Of a DNA stretch of 64,000 nucleotides, positions 52,317-61,712 are shown piece after piece. The notes beneath the pieces are model-generated. The model saw only the letters and a list, made by a program, of their open reading frames with translations, was not told where the DNA came from and searched no databases. Both the position numbers and the translations under genes were made by a program. The stretch comes from Peristeroidobacter agariperforans (GTDB lineage Bacteria; Pseudomonadota; Gammaproteobacteria; Steroidobacterales; Steroidobacteraceae). The stretch is taken from NCBI RefSeq assembly GCF_004138335.1, contig NZ_RYFW01000002.1:415501-479500 (forward strand), given 5' to 3'. Position 1 is the first letter of the stretch. Every line of letters begins with the position of its first letter.

Positions 52317-52952
52317 ATGCGTCACCAACTTTCTGGCCGGCAGCTTAGCCGCAATGCCCCGCATCGCCAGGCGATGCTGCGTAACATGGCAGCCTCGCTG
52401 CTGCGTCATGAGACCATCCGCACCACCGTGCCGAAGGCCAAGGAATTGCGTCGTGTGGTCGAGCCGTTGATCACGCTCGGCAAGGACGACAGCGATGCCA
52501 ACCGCCGTCGTGCGTTCTCCCTGCTGCGCGATGCCGAAGTCGTCGTGAAGCTGTTCGAGACGCTCGGCCCCCGTTTCCAAGCGCGTCCGGGCGGTTACAC
52601 CCGCATCCTGCGCATGAACCCGCGTCCGGGCGATGCCGCGGAAATGGCGCTGATGCAGCTGTTGGATCAGCCGGAACTGGCCGATGCCGAAGCCGCTCCG
52701 TCCACCGAGGGCGAAGAGGCCGCGCCGAAGAAGAAGGCTGCTTCGAAGAAGAAGGCCGCTTCCAAGCGCGTCAGCAAGAAGTCCGTGAAGTCCGACGCCG
52801 AGAAGGCCGAGAAGAAGGCCAAGGCGGAGACTAAGGCTGCTGCCAAGGCCAAGAAGGTCGAAGCTGCTGCTGCCAAGAAGAGCGCCAAGAAGACTGCCAC
52901 GCCGAAGAAGAAGGCTGGCGGCGCCAAGAAGAAGGCTGCTGCGAAGAAGTAA
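52317..52952 (+). CDS. rplQ: 50S ribosomal protein L17 with long Lys/Ala-rich C-terminal tail
   Basis: 211 residues. The first about 120 match L17 ([55 protein letters not shown]). E. coli L17 stops at about 127. Here a tail of about 80 residues follows, made almost only of Lys, Ala, Ser, Glu and Thr with repeats such as [13 protein letters not shown], like a histone H1 or AlgP tail. The frame is uninterrupted and a terminator follows directly, so the tail looks genuine. Confidence 0.96.
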   Translation: MRHQLSGRQLSRNAPHRQAMLRNMAASLLRHETIRTTVPKAKELRRVVEPLITLGKDDSDANRRRAFSLLRDAEVVVKLFETLGPRFQARPGGYTRILRMNPRPGDAAEMALMQLLDQPELADAEAAPSTEGEEAAPKKKAASKKKAASKRVSKKSVKSDAEKAEKKAKAETKAAAKAKKVEAAAAKKSAKKTATPKKKAGGAKKKAAAKK

Positions 52953-52975
52953 CTTCGCCTCGACTGTCGATACCG

Positions 52976-53008
52976 AAGGCCTTCTCGAGCAATCGAGAGG
53001 GCCTTTTT
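52976..53008 (+). terminator. Rho-independent terminator of the alpha operon
   Basis: AAGGCCTTCTCGA and TCGAGAGGGCCTT form a stem with a GCAA loop, followed by a run of five T. It lies 24 bases after rplQ and closes the 33-kb run of + strand genes. Confidence 0.9.
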
Positions 53009-53090
53009 CATTGCAACCTGCCTCCATCCCAACGGCAGTAGTGCCCGCTCGGCTCCCTGTCTCCCTGCCGAGCCGGCGCGAAGGACTCGT

Positions 53091-54074
53091 TTATTTTGCT
53101 GTGTCGGGAGGAGCCAGGCCTTTCGTGTACAGCACTTTGCCTTCCGGCGTCACCAGCACCGCATCGATATCATCCAACCGGTTATATATTTCGATTGCCT
53201 GCTCCGGCCCCAAAACAAACGCTGTCTTAGAGAGCCCATCGGTGCCAGTGGCGGTCGGGCCAATGATCGTCGCGCTGCGAACCTTGCTCGCCGAGCGACC
53301 CGTCTTCGGGTCGATGATGTGGTGATAGCGCACGCCGTTCTCGTCGAAGTAACGTTCGTAATCGCCCGATGTCGAGAGCGCCGCATCTTCGAGCGGAATT
53401 CGCGCAATCACTTCATCTTTCCGGTCCGGATGGCGAATACCCACGACCCACGGCTGACCGAAACGGTCGCCGATGATTCGACTATCGCCACCTGCCGTGA
53501 CGAGCGCATGGTCGATGCCTCGCGCCTGCAGGATGGCGATACCCCGATCGACCGCGTGGCCTTTGCCGATGCCGCCCAAATCGATACGCACGCCAGGGCG
53601 GGCGAAGTGCACGGTGCTGTTTTTCTTATCCAGCTCGACGTGCCGGTAGTTGATGCCCGGCAAGGCGCCGGCGATTTGTTTCTCATCCGGATGCACATGC
53701 TTCCGGAAGTCATACATGTAGCCGACGCTCGCATAAGTGATATCGAACGCGCCGTCGGTGACGCGAGAGTAGTCGAGCGCGGTGGCGAGCAGATCGAACA
53801 GCTCGGCAGAAATCTTGATCGGCTCCCGAGCGGCCTGCGCGTTGACGATGGACAGTTCGCTGGTCGGCTTGTAAGTGCTCATCGCCTCATCGACACGCCG
53901 CATTTCCGCGAGCACGGCCTCGATGGCGGCGTTGCCTTGCGCCTTGTCGGTGGCCCACAGCTCCACGACGATGCGCGTTCCCATGATTCCGTCCTCGACG
54001 CGCTCCATCCATTCGGCCCGCGCCGGTTGAGCGAGGATCAAGAGTGCCAGGACTGTCGACAGCAGGTGTTTCAT
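53091..54074 (-). CDS. apbE: FAD:protein FMN transferase, exported
   Basis: 327 residues from the ATG at 54074. A signal peptide (MKHLLSTVLALLILAQPARA) is followed by the ApbE domain: GTRIVVELWA, TDGAFDITY, RIDLGGIGKGHAVDRGI, SGDYERYF, and HHIIDPKTGRSA. The enzyme attaches FMN through a phosphoester to Thr/Ser of exported redox proteins such as Rnf/Nqr subunits or FMN-binding proteins. No such partner is in the window. The frame is open further upstream, but only the start with the signal peptide is sensible. The TonB receptor gene is upstream on the same strand. Confidence 0.93.
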   Translation of the reverse strand: MKHLLSTVLALLILAQPARAEWMERVEDGIMGTRIVVELWATDKAQGNAAIEAVLAEMRRVDEAMSTYKPTSELSIVNAQAAREPIKISAELFDLLATALDYSRVTDGAFDITYASVGYMYDFRKHVHPDEKQIAGALPGINYRHVELDKKNSTVHFARPGVRIDLGGIGKGHAVDRGIAILQARGIDHALVTAGGDSRIIGDRFGQPWVVGIRHPDRKDEVIARIPLEDAALSTSGDYERYFDENGVRYHHIIDPKTGRSASKVRSATIIGPTATGTDGLSKTAFVLGPEQAIEIYNRLDDIDAVLVTPEGKVLYTKGLAPPDTAK

Positions 54075-54090
54075 CCGAGCATGGTAGCGC

Positions 54091-54123
54091 AAAAGAAAAG
54101 GGCGGCTGGTTACAGCCGCCCTT
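54091..54123 (-). terminator. Terminator of the TonB-receptor gene
   Basis: On the minus strand AAGGGCGGCTG and CAGCCGCCCTT form a perfect 11-bp stem around a TAAC loop, followed by TTTTCTTTT (54091-54099). It lies 28 bases after the receptor stop and 17 bases before apbE, so apbE may be transcribed separately or by read-through. Confidence 0.8.
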
Positions 54124-54151
54124 GCTCCTGCGAGAGCTTTTGTCGTGCTTA

Positions 54152-56656
54152 TTAGAACTTGAACCGGGCCGTCACGCCGTAGGTCCGCGGCGCGCCCAAG
54201 AACCCGTTGAGTGTGCTCTGCGAAGCGCCGGCCGCGGTCGAAGAGCCCTGCAACGTGGCGTCGAACAGCACTTGGTAGTACTCCTCGTCCGTCACGTTCA
54301 GCGACCACAGCTCGACCATCCACTTCTCGTCGGCCGCGCCGAAGCCCAGGCGCAGATTCACCAGCGTCATCGCGTCCTGCATCTTGCGCGGATCCAGGTT
54401 GGAGCCCGTGTTGTACTCCGACGTGTAGCGCGCACCGATGTTGCCGCGGAAGAGCAGGCTATTGCCGATCGGCTGCTCGTAAGTCGCCGACAGGCTCGCC
54501 GAAATTTCCGGCGCGAACGACAGCGTGTCGTCTTCACGCTCGGGGCGGAAGAACGCCAGATTCGCCGGGCCGCCGAAGTCTTCGATCTGCGTGTCGGCGT
54601 ACGTCACACCGCCCTGGAAGCTCAGCTGCTCGAGCGGCGTGTACCACACGAAGTCGACATCCACGCCTTGCGACACCACCTGCGGCAGCGAAGTCACGAT
54701 GAACTGCAGACCGGTGAAGGTGTTGAGCTGGAAGTCGGTGTAGTCCTGGTAGAACACGGCGCCGTTCACCAGCAGGCTGTTGTCAGCCCACTGCGTCTTC
54801 ACGCCCAACTCGTACGAGTCCACGAGTTCGCGGTCGAAGCTCGTATCGGTATCGACCGTCGGGCCGCCCGGCGCGCCGGCCGGGAGGAAGAAGATGCCAT
54901 TGCGCTCGCGGTACAAATTGAAACCGCCGGCCTTGTAGCCCCGAGCGAACGACAGATACGACATCACGTCGTCGGTGAAGCGATACGCGAGCTTGGCGGT
55001 GCCGCTCCATTCCTCTTCATCGAGTGACTGCGAGGTATCGACGTTGCCGAAGATCGGATCGGCGTACGTGACGCTGCAGCCGATGCCGTAGATGGTCAGT
55101 GCCTGCCCTTGGGCGACGGCTCCGGCTTGCCCGGACGCTGCGGCCCTCAGCGCAGCGCTGTTGCGCAGGAGCGTGCAACCCAGGCCGCTGTGCTCGTTTC
55201 GATACTGCGAGTCGAGGTCCTTCGATTCATCGGTGTAACGCAGGCCCAGAGTGAGCTCCAGCGCCTCGGTGAAGCGGATGCTGTTGTTGGTGAACAGCGC
55301 CCAGTTCTTCGACTCCTGCTCATACACGTCGCGGGTCGCGCCATTGGCCGGATAAGCGCCGGGCGGCAGGGCGGCGATCGGGTTTTGCGGGATCGGGCCG
55401 CCAGTCAGGCCGACGAAGTACTGCTGGAACTGCGTGCCCTGAATCAGTTGATCGCGCGAGTCCAGATCTTCGTTGGCGTAGAACAGGCCGACCAGCCAGC
55501 TGAACTTTTCGCTGTCGCCGGCGAGGCGGAACTCTTGAGTCAGCTGTTCGAACGAGTTGCCGAAGTTGCCGTCCGGGTTGCGATACAGAATGTCGACCGT
55601 GGTGAAGTCGGCGTCCTGGCCATTGATGGTTTCCCAATCGCGCCACGCGGTGATCGACGTGGCGGTCGCGCCGCCGAGCGCTTCGAGATCCCAATTGATC
55701 TCCATCGACGCGCCCTTGTCCTCGACTTCCTGCTTGGTCGAGCGGTTCGAGTACGCGACGCGATCGAACGGATCCGCAGGGTTGCGGAATGAGCCAGGCG
55801 ACAACGCATTCAGCACGGCGAGCACGCCGGCCACCGGCGTCAGCACCGCTTGCGGAGCCGCGCAGCAGTTTTCGTCGCGATCGGTGTAATCGGCAGTCAA
55901 GCGGATATCCAGCGCTTCGCTCGGCTGGAACAGCAACTGACCGCGTGCGGTCTTGAACTTGCGATCGACGTCTTCGTCTTCGGTGCGCGGCCCGGGGCCA
56001 CGCACCACGTCGAGGAACCCATCGCGCTCGCGAGAGGCGACATACAAACGTCCGGCCACTTTATCGGAGAAGGGGCCTGTCACCGAGGCCGCGCCTTCCA
56101 TCGCGCCGTAATCGCCGGCAGTGAGCTCGACGTTGGCGCCGAAGTCGAACGAGGGCCGCTTGGTCACGACGTTGATCACGCCGGCCGAGGTGTTCTTGCC
56201 GAACAGCGTGCCTTGGGGACCTTTCAGCACCTCGATGCGCTCCAGCTCGCCGAGGTCGCCGAAGCCCACGCCGTTGCGCGGCCGATAAACGCCGTCGATG
56301 ACCACACCGACCGACGATTCCAGGCCGGCGTTATCGCCGACGGTGCCGATGCCTCGGATACGAGCGGTAGTGACCGACTCGTTCGACGTCGACGTGACCA
56401 ACAGCCCGGGCGTGAGAAGCGTCAGATCTTTGATGTCTTTGACGCCGGTATCCTGCAACAGCTGCTCGGAGATCGCGGTCACCACGATCGGCACGTCCTG
56501 CAGGCTTTGTTCACGTTTCTGCGCGGTCACGATGATGGTATCGATCGTGCGCGTATCCTGCTGCTGCTCCGTGGCTTGCTGGCCAAACGCAGGCACTGTT
56601 ATCAGAGCCAATGCACCCACCACTGCTCGGCGCAGCAGCACACTTCGATCTTTCAT
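54152..56656 (-). CDS. TonB-dependent outer membrane receptor
   Basis: 834 residues. A signal peptide (ending VPAFGQQ) is followed by a TonB box (DTIIVTAQKRE). The plug domain (about 50-170) contains VPIVVTAISEQLL, RIRGIG, GVVIDGVYRPR and ERIEVLKGPQGTLFGKNT. A beta barrel of about 22 strands ends in the C-terminal aromatic (ARFKF), as needed for Bam insertion. It imports a large or scarce substrate; the sequence resembles the broad Sphingomonas/Steroidobacter receptor group with unknown ligand rather than a siderophore receptor of known type. It has no neighbouring TonB, ExbBD or sigma/anti-sigma genes and no SusD. Confidence 0.94.
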   Translation of the reverse strand: MKDRSVLLRRAVVGALALITVPAFGQQATEQQQDTRTIDTIIVTAQKREQSLQDVPIVVTAISEQLLQDTGVKDIKDLTLLTPGLLVTSTSNESVTTARIRGIGTVGDNAGLESSVGVVIDGVYRPRNGVGFGDLGELERIEVLKGPQGTLFGKNTSAGVINVVTKRPSFDFGANVELTAGDYGAMEGAASVTGPFSDKVAGRLYVASRERDGFLDVVRGPGPRTEDEDVDRKFKTARGQLLFQPSEALDIRLTADYTDRDENCCAAPQAVLTPVAGVLAVLNALSPGSFRNPADPFDRVAYSNRSTKQEVEDKGASMEINWDLEALGGATATSITAWRDWETINGQDADFTTVDILYRNPDGNFGNSFEQLTQEFRLAGDSEKFSWLVGLFYANEDLDSRDQLIQGTQFQQYFVGLTGGPIPQNPIAALPPGAYPANGATRDVYEQESKNWALFTNNSIRFTEALELTLGLRYTDESKDLDSQYRNEHSGLGCTLLRNSAALRAAASGQAGAVAQGQALTIYGIGCSVTYADPIFGNVDTSQSLDEEEWSGTAKLAYRFTDDVMSYLSFARGYKAGGFNLYRERNGIFFLPAGAPGGPTVDTDTSFDRELVDSYELGVKTQWADNSLLVNGAVFYQDYTDFQLNTFTGLQFIVTSLPQVVSQGVDVDFVWYTPLEQLSFQGGVTYADTQIEDFGGPANLAFFRPEREDDTLSFAPEISASLSATYEQPIGNSLLFRGNIGARYTSEYNTGSNLDPRKMQDAMTLVNLRLGFGAADEKWMVELWSLNVTDEEYYQVLFDATLQGSSTAAGASQSTLNGFLGAPRTYGVTARFKF

Positions 56657-57001
56657 GGATCCCCCTTGTTTAGATCCAACTATCTCTAGGTCCAGATTGA
56701 GAACTTGTCATGGCGGGGCTGATCGGCCCGCTGTTGATACCCAGCACGCGAAGACTACTGAGTTCGGAGCGCCGTTGAAAGAGACTTTGCATAAAAGCAA
56801 CGTCCACTTGAGCACCAAAATGATTCAAACATGCCGGTTGCGGGCCGGGATATTCGGAGATAGCGCCGTGCAGTCCGGGCTACCCCCGAACGCCGCGCGA
56901 ACCATGGGCGATCTTGTTGCGTTCTGCAGGACTGGGCTGTTGTTCCCCGACAACGAGTCGGGGATGATGCAGGGCTCGAAACTTTGAGTCTGGTAACGAG
57001 C
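56657..57001. other. Divergent intergenic region between the TonB receptor and sthA
   Basis: 345 bases with the starts of two divergent genes at its ends. Near 56945-56965 a hairpin (TCCCCGAC and GTCGGGGA around AACGA) lies within the sthA leader. AT-rich patches with TTGCATAAAAG near 56785 could hold promoters, but I see no convincing -35/-10 pair. No gene is supported. Confidence 0.4.
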
Positions 57002-58393
57002 ATGGCGACTGAACAGTTTGATGTCGTGGTCATAGGCAGCGGTCCGGCCGGCGAGGGCGCGGCGCTGACAGCTGCCAAGAGTCATCGCAGCGTCGCCATC
57101 GTCGAGCGCTACTTCGAAGTGGGCGGCGGTTGTACGCATTGGGGCACCATCCCCAGCAAGGCCCTGCGCCACGCGGTGAAGATCCTCCATGACCTGCGGC
57201 GCAATCCATTGCTGCGTGAGTTTCACGACGCCTCGAAACTGACCTATCCGCAGCTGCTGGCCTCGGCGGGCAAAGTGATCGAGGCGCAGGTGGCGAGTCG
57301 CCGGCGCTTTTATGAACGCAATCGCGTTCCGGTGTTGTTCGGCGAGGCGAGCTTCGTGGATGCGAACACGCTGGAGATCCAGCCGCCGACCGGCAAGCCG
57401 ACGCGGATCAGCGGCAAGCACATCGTCATAGCCGCAGGCTCGCGGCCCTACCATCCACCCGAGGTGGACTTCAGCCACGAACGCATTCGAGATAGCGATT
57501 CCATCCTGCGCTACGACCAGCATCCGTTCTCCGTGACCATCTATGGTGCGGGAGTTATTGGTTGTGAGTACGCCTCGATCTTCATCAACTTAGGCGCGAA
57601 GGTCACGCTGGTCAATACTCAGGATCGCTTGCTGTCGTTCCTCGACGATGAAATCGCCGAAGCTTTGTCATATCACCTGCGCGAGCAGGGCTGCGTGATC
57701 CGTCATAATGAGCAATTCAAGGCACTGGAAGCGCGCGAGCGCGACGTAGTGCTGCACCTCGAATCGGGCCGCAAGATCAAATCGGATCTGCTGCTGTGGG
57801 CGAACGGCCGCACCGGCAATTCCGACAAGCTCAAGCTCGACCGCATCGGCTTGAAAGCCAACAGCCGCGGTCAGATCGAAGTGAATCAGCACTATCAGAC
57901 CGGGCTGGCTCACATCTACGCAGTGGGTGATATTGTCGGACCGCCGGCGCTGGCCAGCGCTGCGTACGTGCAGGGTTCCCACGCCGTACAACACATGCTC
58001 GATCCGTCGATCGCGCCCCATAGCACCGCGACCATTCCGAGCGGCATCTACACCATCCCGGAGATTTCCTCGATCGGCCGCACCGAGCGCGAGCTGCAGG
58101 AAGCGAAGGTGCCGTACGAAGTCGGTCACTGCTCGTTCAAGAACCTGGCGCGAGCGCAGATGACGGATGAGCGCGTCGGCGTGCTGAAGATCATTTTCCA
58201 CGCCGAGACCATGCAGGTGCTGGGCGTGCACTGCTTCGGCGACAACGCTTCGGAGATCGTGCACATCGGCCAGACGGTGATGGCCAGCTCGAACAACGAC
58301 ATTCGTTACTTCACCCAGACCACGTTCAACTATCCGACCATGGCAGAGGCGTATCGGGTCGCGGCGTATAACGGCATCAACCGGCTGACGTAA
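57002..58393 (+). CDS. sthA: Soluble pyridine nucleotide transhydrogenase
   Basis: 463 residues. The flavoprotein moves hydride between NADPH and NAD+, mostly to reoxidise NADPH. An FAD fold ([19 protein letters not shown]), the family motif [15 protein letters not shown] (a single Cys where lipoamide dehydrogenase has two), the NAD fold ([15 protein letters not shown]), and the dimerisation domain ([12 protein letters not shown]) are seen. The length is close to E. coli SthA (466). I chose the ATG at 57002; a TTG six codons upstream is possible. It may balance NADPH together with the phosphoketolase route. Confidence 0.96.
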   Translation: MATEQFDVVVIGSGPAGEGAALTAAKSHRSVAIVERYFEVGGGCTHWGTIPSKALRHAVKILHDLRRNPLLREFHDASKLTYPQLLASAGKVIEAQVASRRRFYERNRVPVLFGEASFVDANTLEIQPPTGKPTRISGKHIVIAAGSRPYHPPEVDFSHERIRDSDSILRYDQHPFSVTIYGAGVIGCEYASIFINLGAKVTLVNTQDRLLSFLDDEIAEALSYHLREQGCVIRHNEQFKALEARERDVVLHLESGRKIKSDLLLWANGRTGNSDKLKLDRIGLKANSRGQIEVNQHYQTGLAHIYAVGDIVGPPALASAAYVQGSHAVQHMLDPSIAPHSTATIPSGIYTIPEISSIGRTERELQEAKVPYEVGHCSFKNLARAQMTDERVGVLKIIFHAETMQVLGVHCFGDNASEIVHIGQTVMASSNNDIRYFTQTTFNYPTMAEAYRVAAYNGINRLT

Positions 58394-58395
58394 CA

Positions 58396-58417
58396 GGGAC
58401 AGATTCTAAATCCGTCG
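58396..58417. repeat. Palindrome GGGACAGATT-type, copy 3
   Basis: GGGACAGATT and AAATCCGTC form an imperfect inverted repeat that begins two bases after the sthA stop. It resembles copies at 51160 and 51199. Confidence 0.6.
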
Positions 58418-58503
58418 GCGGGCGCACCGGCCGGCCGCGATTACATTCTTCAGCTCAACTGGCGTATCGTCGCGTTGCGCTAACAACTCCAATCGAGGTG
58501 GCT

Positions 58504-58908
58504 ATGAGCTTCGTCAAGGAATTCCGGGAATTCGCCGTCAAGGGCAACGTGGTCGACATGGCCGTCGGTATCATCATTGGCGCCGCGTTCGGCAAGATCG
58601 TCAGCTCGCTGGTCAGCGACGTAGTGACGCCGCCGCTCGGCTACATCATCGGCGGCGTGGATTTCACCAAGCTCGCGATCACCATGCCGGCCATTCGGGA
58701 AGGCGCCGAGCCGGTAACCCTGCGTTACGGAGTATTCCTGCAAGCGACGTTCGATTTCATCATCGTCGCCCTGGCGATCTTCATGCTCGTCAAATTGATC
58801 AATCGCCTGCGCCGAGCCGAGGAAGCCAAATCCGCCGCGCCGCCGGCGCCACCTCGCCAGGAAGTGTTGCTCGAGGAAATTCGCGATCTGCTCAAACAGC
58901 AGCGTTAA
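58504..58908 (+). CDS. mscL: Large-conductance mechanosensitive channel
   Basis: 134 residues. [20 protein letters not shown] is the N-terminal helix and start of the first span. TM1 continues [20 protein letters not shown]2 is at about 75-100, followed by a charged C-terminal bundle. It opens in the inner membrane on sudden osmotic drop. The ATG at 58504 follows GAGGTGG; a GTG two codons upstream lies inside that site. Confidence 0.96.
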   Translation: MSFVKEFREFAVKGNVVDMAVGIIIGAAFGKIVSSLVSDVVTPPLGYIIGGVDFTKLAITMPAIREGAEPVTLRYGVFLQATFDFIIVALAIFMLVKLINRLRRAEEAKSAAPPAPPRQEVLLEEIRDLLKQQR

Positions 58909-59359
58909 GAGCGGCGCTGACGCGCGTTGCCGCTGACGCGGTTGCGCGCTGCCTGTGGGACTGCCTTGGGGTTATTCGCTTCGCGCTGTCGCTTCGCGTT
59001 GCGCGCAGCATGTCGGCAGAGCTGGGGCGTAGGTGGAGGGTCTCGGGAAACTCGCGAGCGTCTTCACTGTCGCTGTAAGTCTTCGATGGCTGCCGCACGA
59101 TTTGGTCAGCTGCCGTTTCACTGTCGGTATCGCTCGCTGCGCGCTAACGCGCTGCGAGCTGCAACGCGCGTCCGCTTCGGTACTGACAACGTGCAACGGC
59201 TTGCTCGAATGGCGGCGGTGGCCGAGTCACCGCGGTTGCGAACTTCCCGAGACCCCACCTTTCCCCAGCTCGAAGATGCGCGACTGGATGCCTCACGTAT
59301 CGAGGGCACTTTCGCGTTGCGAGCTGGAACGTGGCGTTCTCTTTTCCTGCCAAACGGTT
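58909..59359. repeat. Long imperfect palindrome element after mscL
   Basis: A 451-base region without a credible gene. It contains an imperfect palindrome of about 250 bases centred near 59145. AGCTGGGG at 59020 and GGGTCTCGGGAA at 59038 face TTCCCGAGACCC at 59244 and CCCCAGCT at 59263. At the centre, GCTCGCTGCGCG and CGCGCTGCGAGC flank CTAA (59132-59159). TTCGCGTTGCG occurs as a direct repeat at 58993 and 59311. It may be a MITE-like or folded RNA element. The overlapping open frames are Ser/Arg/Ala-rich and look like shadows. Confidence 0.7.
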
Positions 59360-60703
59360 TTAGTTCGCGGCAGCGAACGCGGGGCGTGTCAGATTCTCCG
59401 GTTCGCCAGTCGTCGCGGCGACGTTATCTTCGATACGAAGACCGCCAAACGGCTTGAACATTTCGACCTGCTGCCAGTTGATGTCTTTGCCGAGCGGCGA
59501 CGTGCGCGCCTTCGCCAGCAACTGCTCGATGAAATACAGGCCGGGCTCGATTGTCACGACGAAGCCTGGCTCGAGCGTGCGGGTCAGGCGCAGATAAGGA
59601 TGGCCTTGCGGACGCGCCTTCTGTTTGCCGTCCGGTGTCACCGTGAAGCCAGCGACATCGTGGACCTGCAGCCCCAACAGATGCCCGATCCCGTGCGGGA
59701 AGAACACGCTGCTCAGCCCACTCGCGACCGCCTCGTCCGGCGCAACTTTGATCACATCGAACTCACGCAGGATCTTCGCGATGCGCCGGTGCGCACTGAG
59801 ATGAATGTCAGCGTAGTCGACGCCCGCTCGCACTTCACTGCACAAACCCTGCTGCTCGCTATCCATCGCCCTGATCAACGCGGCGAACTCATCGTTCTCT
59901 CGTGAATACGTGCGCGTGATATCCGCCGCATAGCCGTGAAACTGCGCGCCGGCGTCGATCAAAAAGGAACGCAACTGCGCAGGCGCCGTGCGCTCCTGAT
60001 TTTGGTAGTGCAGAACCGCTGAGTTCACGTTGAGGCAGACGATATTCGGGTAGGGCAGCTCGTTCTCTGTCTGCCCCGTCGCGCGGATATAAGCCATGTT
60101 TAGCTCATACTCGGAGCCGCCGGCCCGAAACGCAGCTTCTGCTGCTTTGTGACCGCGCGCAGCCGCGCGCGATGCGCGACGCATGCACTCGAGCTCATAT
60201 TCCGTCTTGAACGCGCGCACGTAGTGCAGCCGGTGCATCAGCGCTTCGGGATTGCGGCCGGTGAAGCCCCAGTCCGTGAATTCTTCGCGCCATTCACCGA
60301 CGAATGCGCAGCGAGACACGCCAGCGATGTGTGCCTTCGCCTCCGAGGCTTCACGAATGATTTTGATGTCGAACTGATCGGTCCAGAAATCGTTCGGCAT
60401 CTCGGGCGGCTTGTACCAATAGTCCACCGGCTGCAGGAACACGAGTTGCAAGCGCTGTCGGGGGCGATACACGATCCAGCAGTCGGCGGGCTCCGCGAGC
60501 GGAGTCCACAAGCGGAAGTGCGGATTCGGCTTGAACGGGTAGGGCTGGTCATCCAGGAATTGCATGTGCAGACCGCCCGCATAGATCGCCAGGGCGTCGA
60601 AGCCGGTGGCGGCGAGCGCGTCATCGGTGTGGCGGCGCTGAATCTGCAGGTGTGCCGTGTACGAAGCTCGCAGCGAAGCGGTGGATTGGACGTTCATGGT
60701 CAT
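59360..60703 (-). CDS. pepQ: Xaa-Pro dipeptidase
   Basis: 447 residues. The pita-bread metallopeptidase cleaves X-Pro dipeptides. The metal ligands are visible: Asp in LIDAGAQFHG and in YAADITRTY, His in FFPHGIGHLLGLQVHD, Glu in VTIEPGLYF, Glu in GGLRIEDNV. The N-terminal domain HAGGLHMQFLDDQPYPFK-like region (seen as YAGGLHMQFLDDQPYPF) is typical of PepQ. The ATG at 60703 overlaps the stop of the upstream lipoprotein gene (ATGA); an ATG at 60697 is also possible. Confidence 0.95.
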   Translation of the reverse strand: MTMNVQSTASLRASYTAHLQIQRRHTDDALAATGFDALAIYAGGLHMQFLDDQPYPFKPNPHFRLWTPLAEPADCWIVYRPRQRLQLVFLQPVDYWYKPPEMPNDFWTDQFDIKIIREASEAKAHIAGVSRCAFVGEWREEFTDWGFTGRNPEALMHRLHYVRAFKTEYELECMRRASRAAARGHKAAEAAFRAGGSEYELNMAYIRATGQTENELPYPNIVCLNVNSAVLHYQNQERTAPAQLRSFLIDAGAQFHGYAADITRTYSRENDEFAALIRAMDSEQQGLCSEVRAGVDYADIHLSAHRRIAKILREFDVIKVAPDEAVASGLSSVFFPHGIGHLLGLQVHDVAGFTVTPDGKQKARPQGHPYLRLTRTLEPGFVVTIEPGLYFIEQLLAKARTSPLGKDINWQQVEMFKPFGGLRIEDNVAATTGEPENLTRPAFAAAN

Positions 60704-61542
60704 TCCGTCACGTTGACCTCGAGCGAGGCCCATTGCGCAGAGCCCGAATGGTAGCTGGCGACGCAGTGCCCTGTCGTGCCCGGCAGCATCCTACCCAGCG
60801 AGCCGGTGAGCAGGATTTGCCCGGGCTCGAGTTGCCAACCTTGCTCGACCATCTTGTTCACCAGGAACAGCGCGGCGCGCCACTGGTCGCCAAGCGAGTC
60901 GGTGCCCCTGCCGGTGAACATCTCTTTGCCGTTGCACACGAGTCGAACGTCTGTCGAATTCGGATCGCGCCGTTGAGGCGAAGCGAACTCGCCGACGATG
61001 TATTTCGCTGCAGCGACGTTGGTGGCGACGATGTCGATGCCATCGAGTGCCTGCGGCTGTGTGTAATCGAGATTGGGGAGCTCGATCGCGGCGCCGATGC
61101 CGTCTATGTGCGCGCGCAGAGCCGCTACATCCGGCAAGGGCCGATCGATCCGCGTGCCGAGGCGCATGGCGATCTCGACTTCGATGTGCAGGCCGCGTAG
61201 TTCGTGCAGGCTCACTGTGCTTGCGGATGGCAATGAACCTTGCTCGAACAGCACGCCTGCCACAGCATCGTTGGTCTTGAAGCGTGCCTGCGCCGGCGCG
61301 GATGTAAGTCCTGCTTTGAATCCCGCTGGACGCGCGCCATTCAATCTTTCCCGCACGCTGCGCGTTTGCACGCGATACGCGGAATCAATTGTCAATGTTT
61401 CGTCAATGTTCGGTAACGCGCGCTGCTCGCGCCATGATGTCACTATTTCGTCAACGACGCGACGCTCCGGCGAACTGCACGCGCTGAGCACGATACAGAT
61501 CAATGACATCGACGCGAGGTTGCACGCGGCTCTGGTTTTCAT
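60700..61542 (-). CDS. Lipoprotein with a 2-keto-4-pentenoate hydratase/FAH-like fold
   Basis: 280 residues. A lipoprotein signal with lipobox LSAC at about residues 19-22 precedes a domain resembling MhpD/DmpE hydratases and oxalocrotonate decarboxylase: GFKAGLTS, LHIEVEIAMRLG, LDYTQPQALDGIDIVATN, and GDQWRAALFLVNKMVEQGW with ILLTGSLG. The family is normally cytoplasmic and metal-dependent, acting on dienoate breakdown products of aromatics. The exported, lipid-anchored form is unusual. It is translationally coupled to pepQ. The activity is not proven by what I see. Confidence 0.8.
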   Translation of the reverse strand: MKTRAACNLASMSLICIVLSACSSPERRVVDEIVTSWREQRALPNIDETLTIDSAYRVQTRSVRERLNGARPAGFKAGLTSAPAQARFKTNDAVAGVLFEQGSLPSASTVSLHELRGLHIEVEIAMRLGTRIDRPLPDVAALRAHIDGIGAAIELPNLDYTQPQALDGIDIVATNVAAAKYIVGEFASPQRRDPNSTDVRLVCNGKEMFTGRGTDSLGDQWRAALFLVNKMVEQGWQLEPGQILLTGSLGRMLPGTTGHCVASYHSGSAQWASLEVNVTE

Positions 61543-61712
61543 GTGTGTTTGTTAGATGTCTTCGTGCAGCGACGACGCTGCTCAATGTTGCGTGGCTGTT
61601 TCAAACGTTAGTGAAACATCTTAGACTCCCGCCGCCGCATTGGAACGGTGGCGCGAGCCGCTCGATCCGTTGCTGTTCAATCAACCTACATCACATTGGG
61701 GTGATCGTTCAC

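Noticed and set aside
54075-54323. Longer ApbE start at 54323
   Set aside because: The additional residues overlap the terminator and the end of the receptor gene and lack similarity; the ATG at 54074 opens a clear signal peptide.
58927-59905. Open frames of 176 and 290 codons on the + strand after mscL
   Set aside because: Part lies in the palindromic element and part is antisense to pepQ; composition is Arg/Ser/Cys-rich and no domain is seen.
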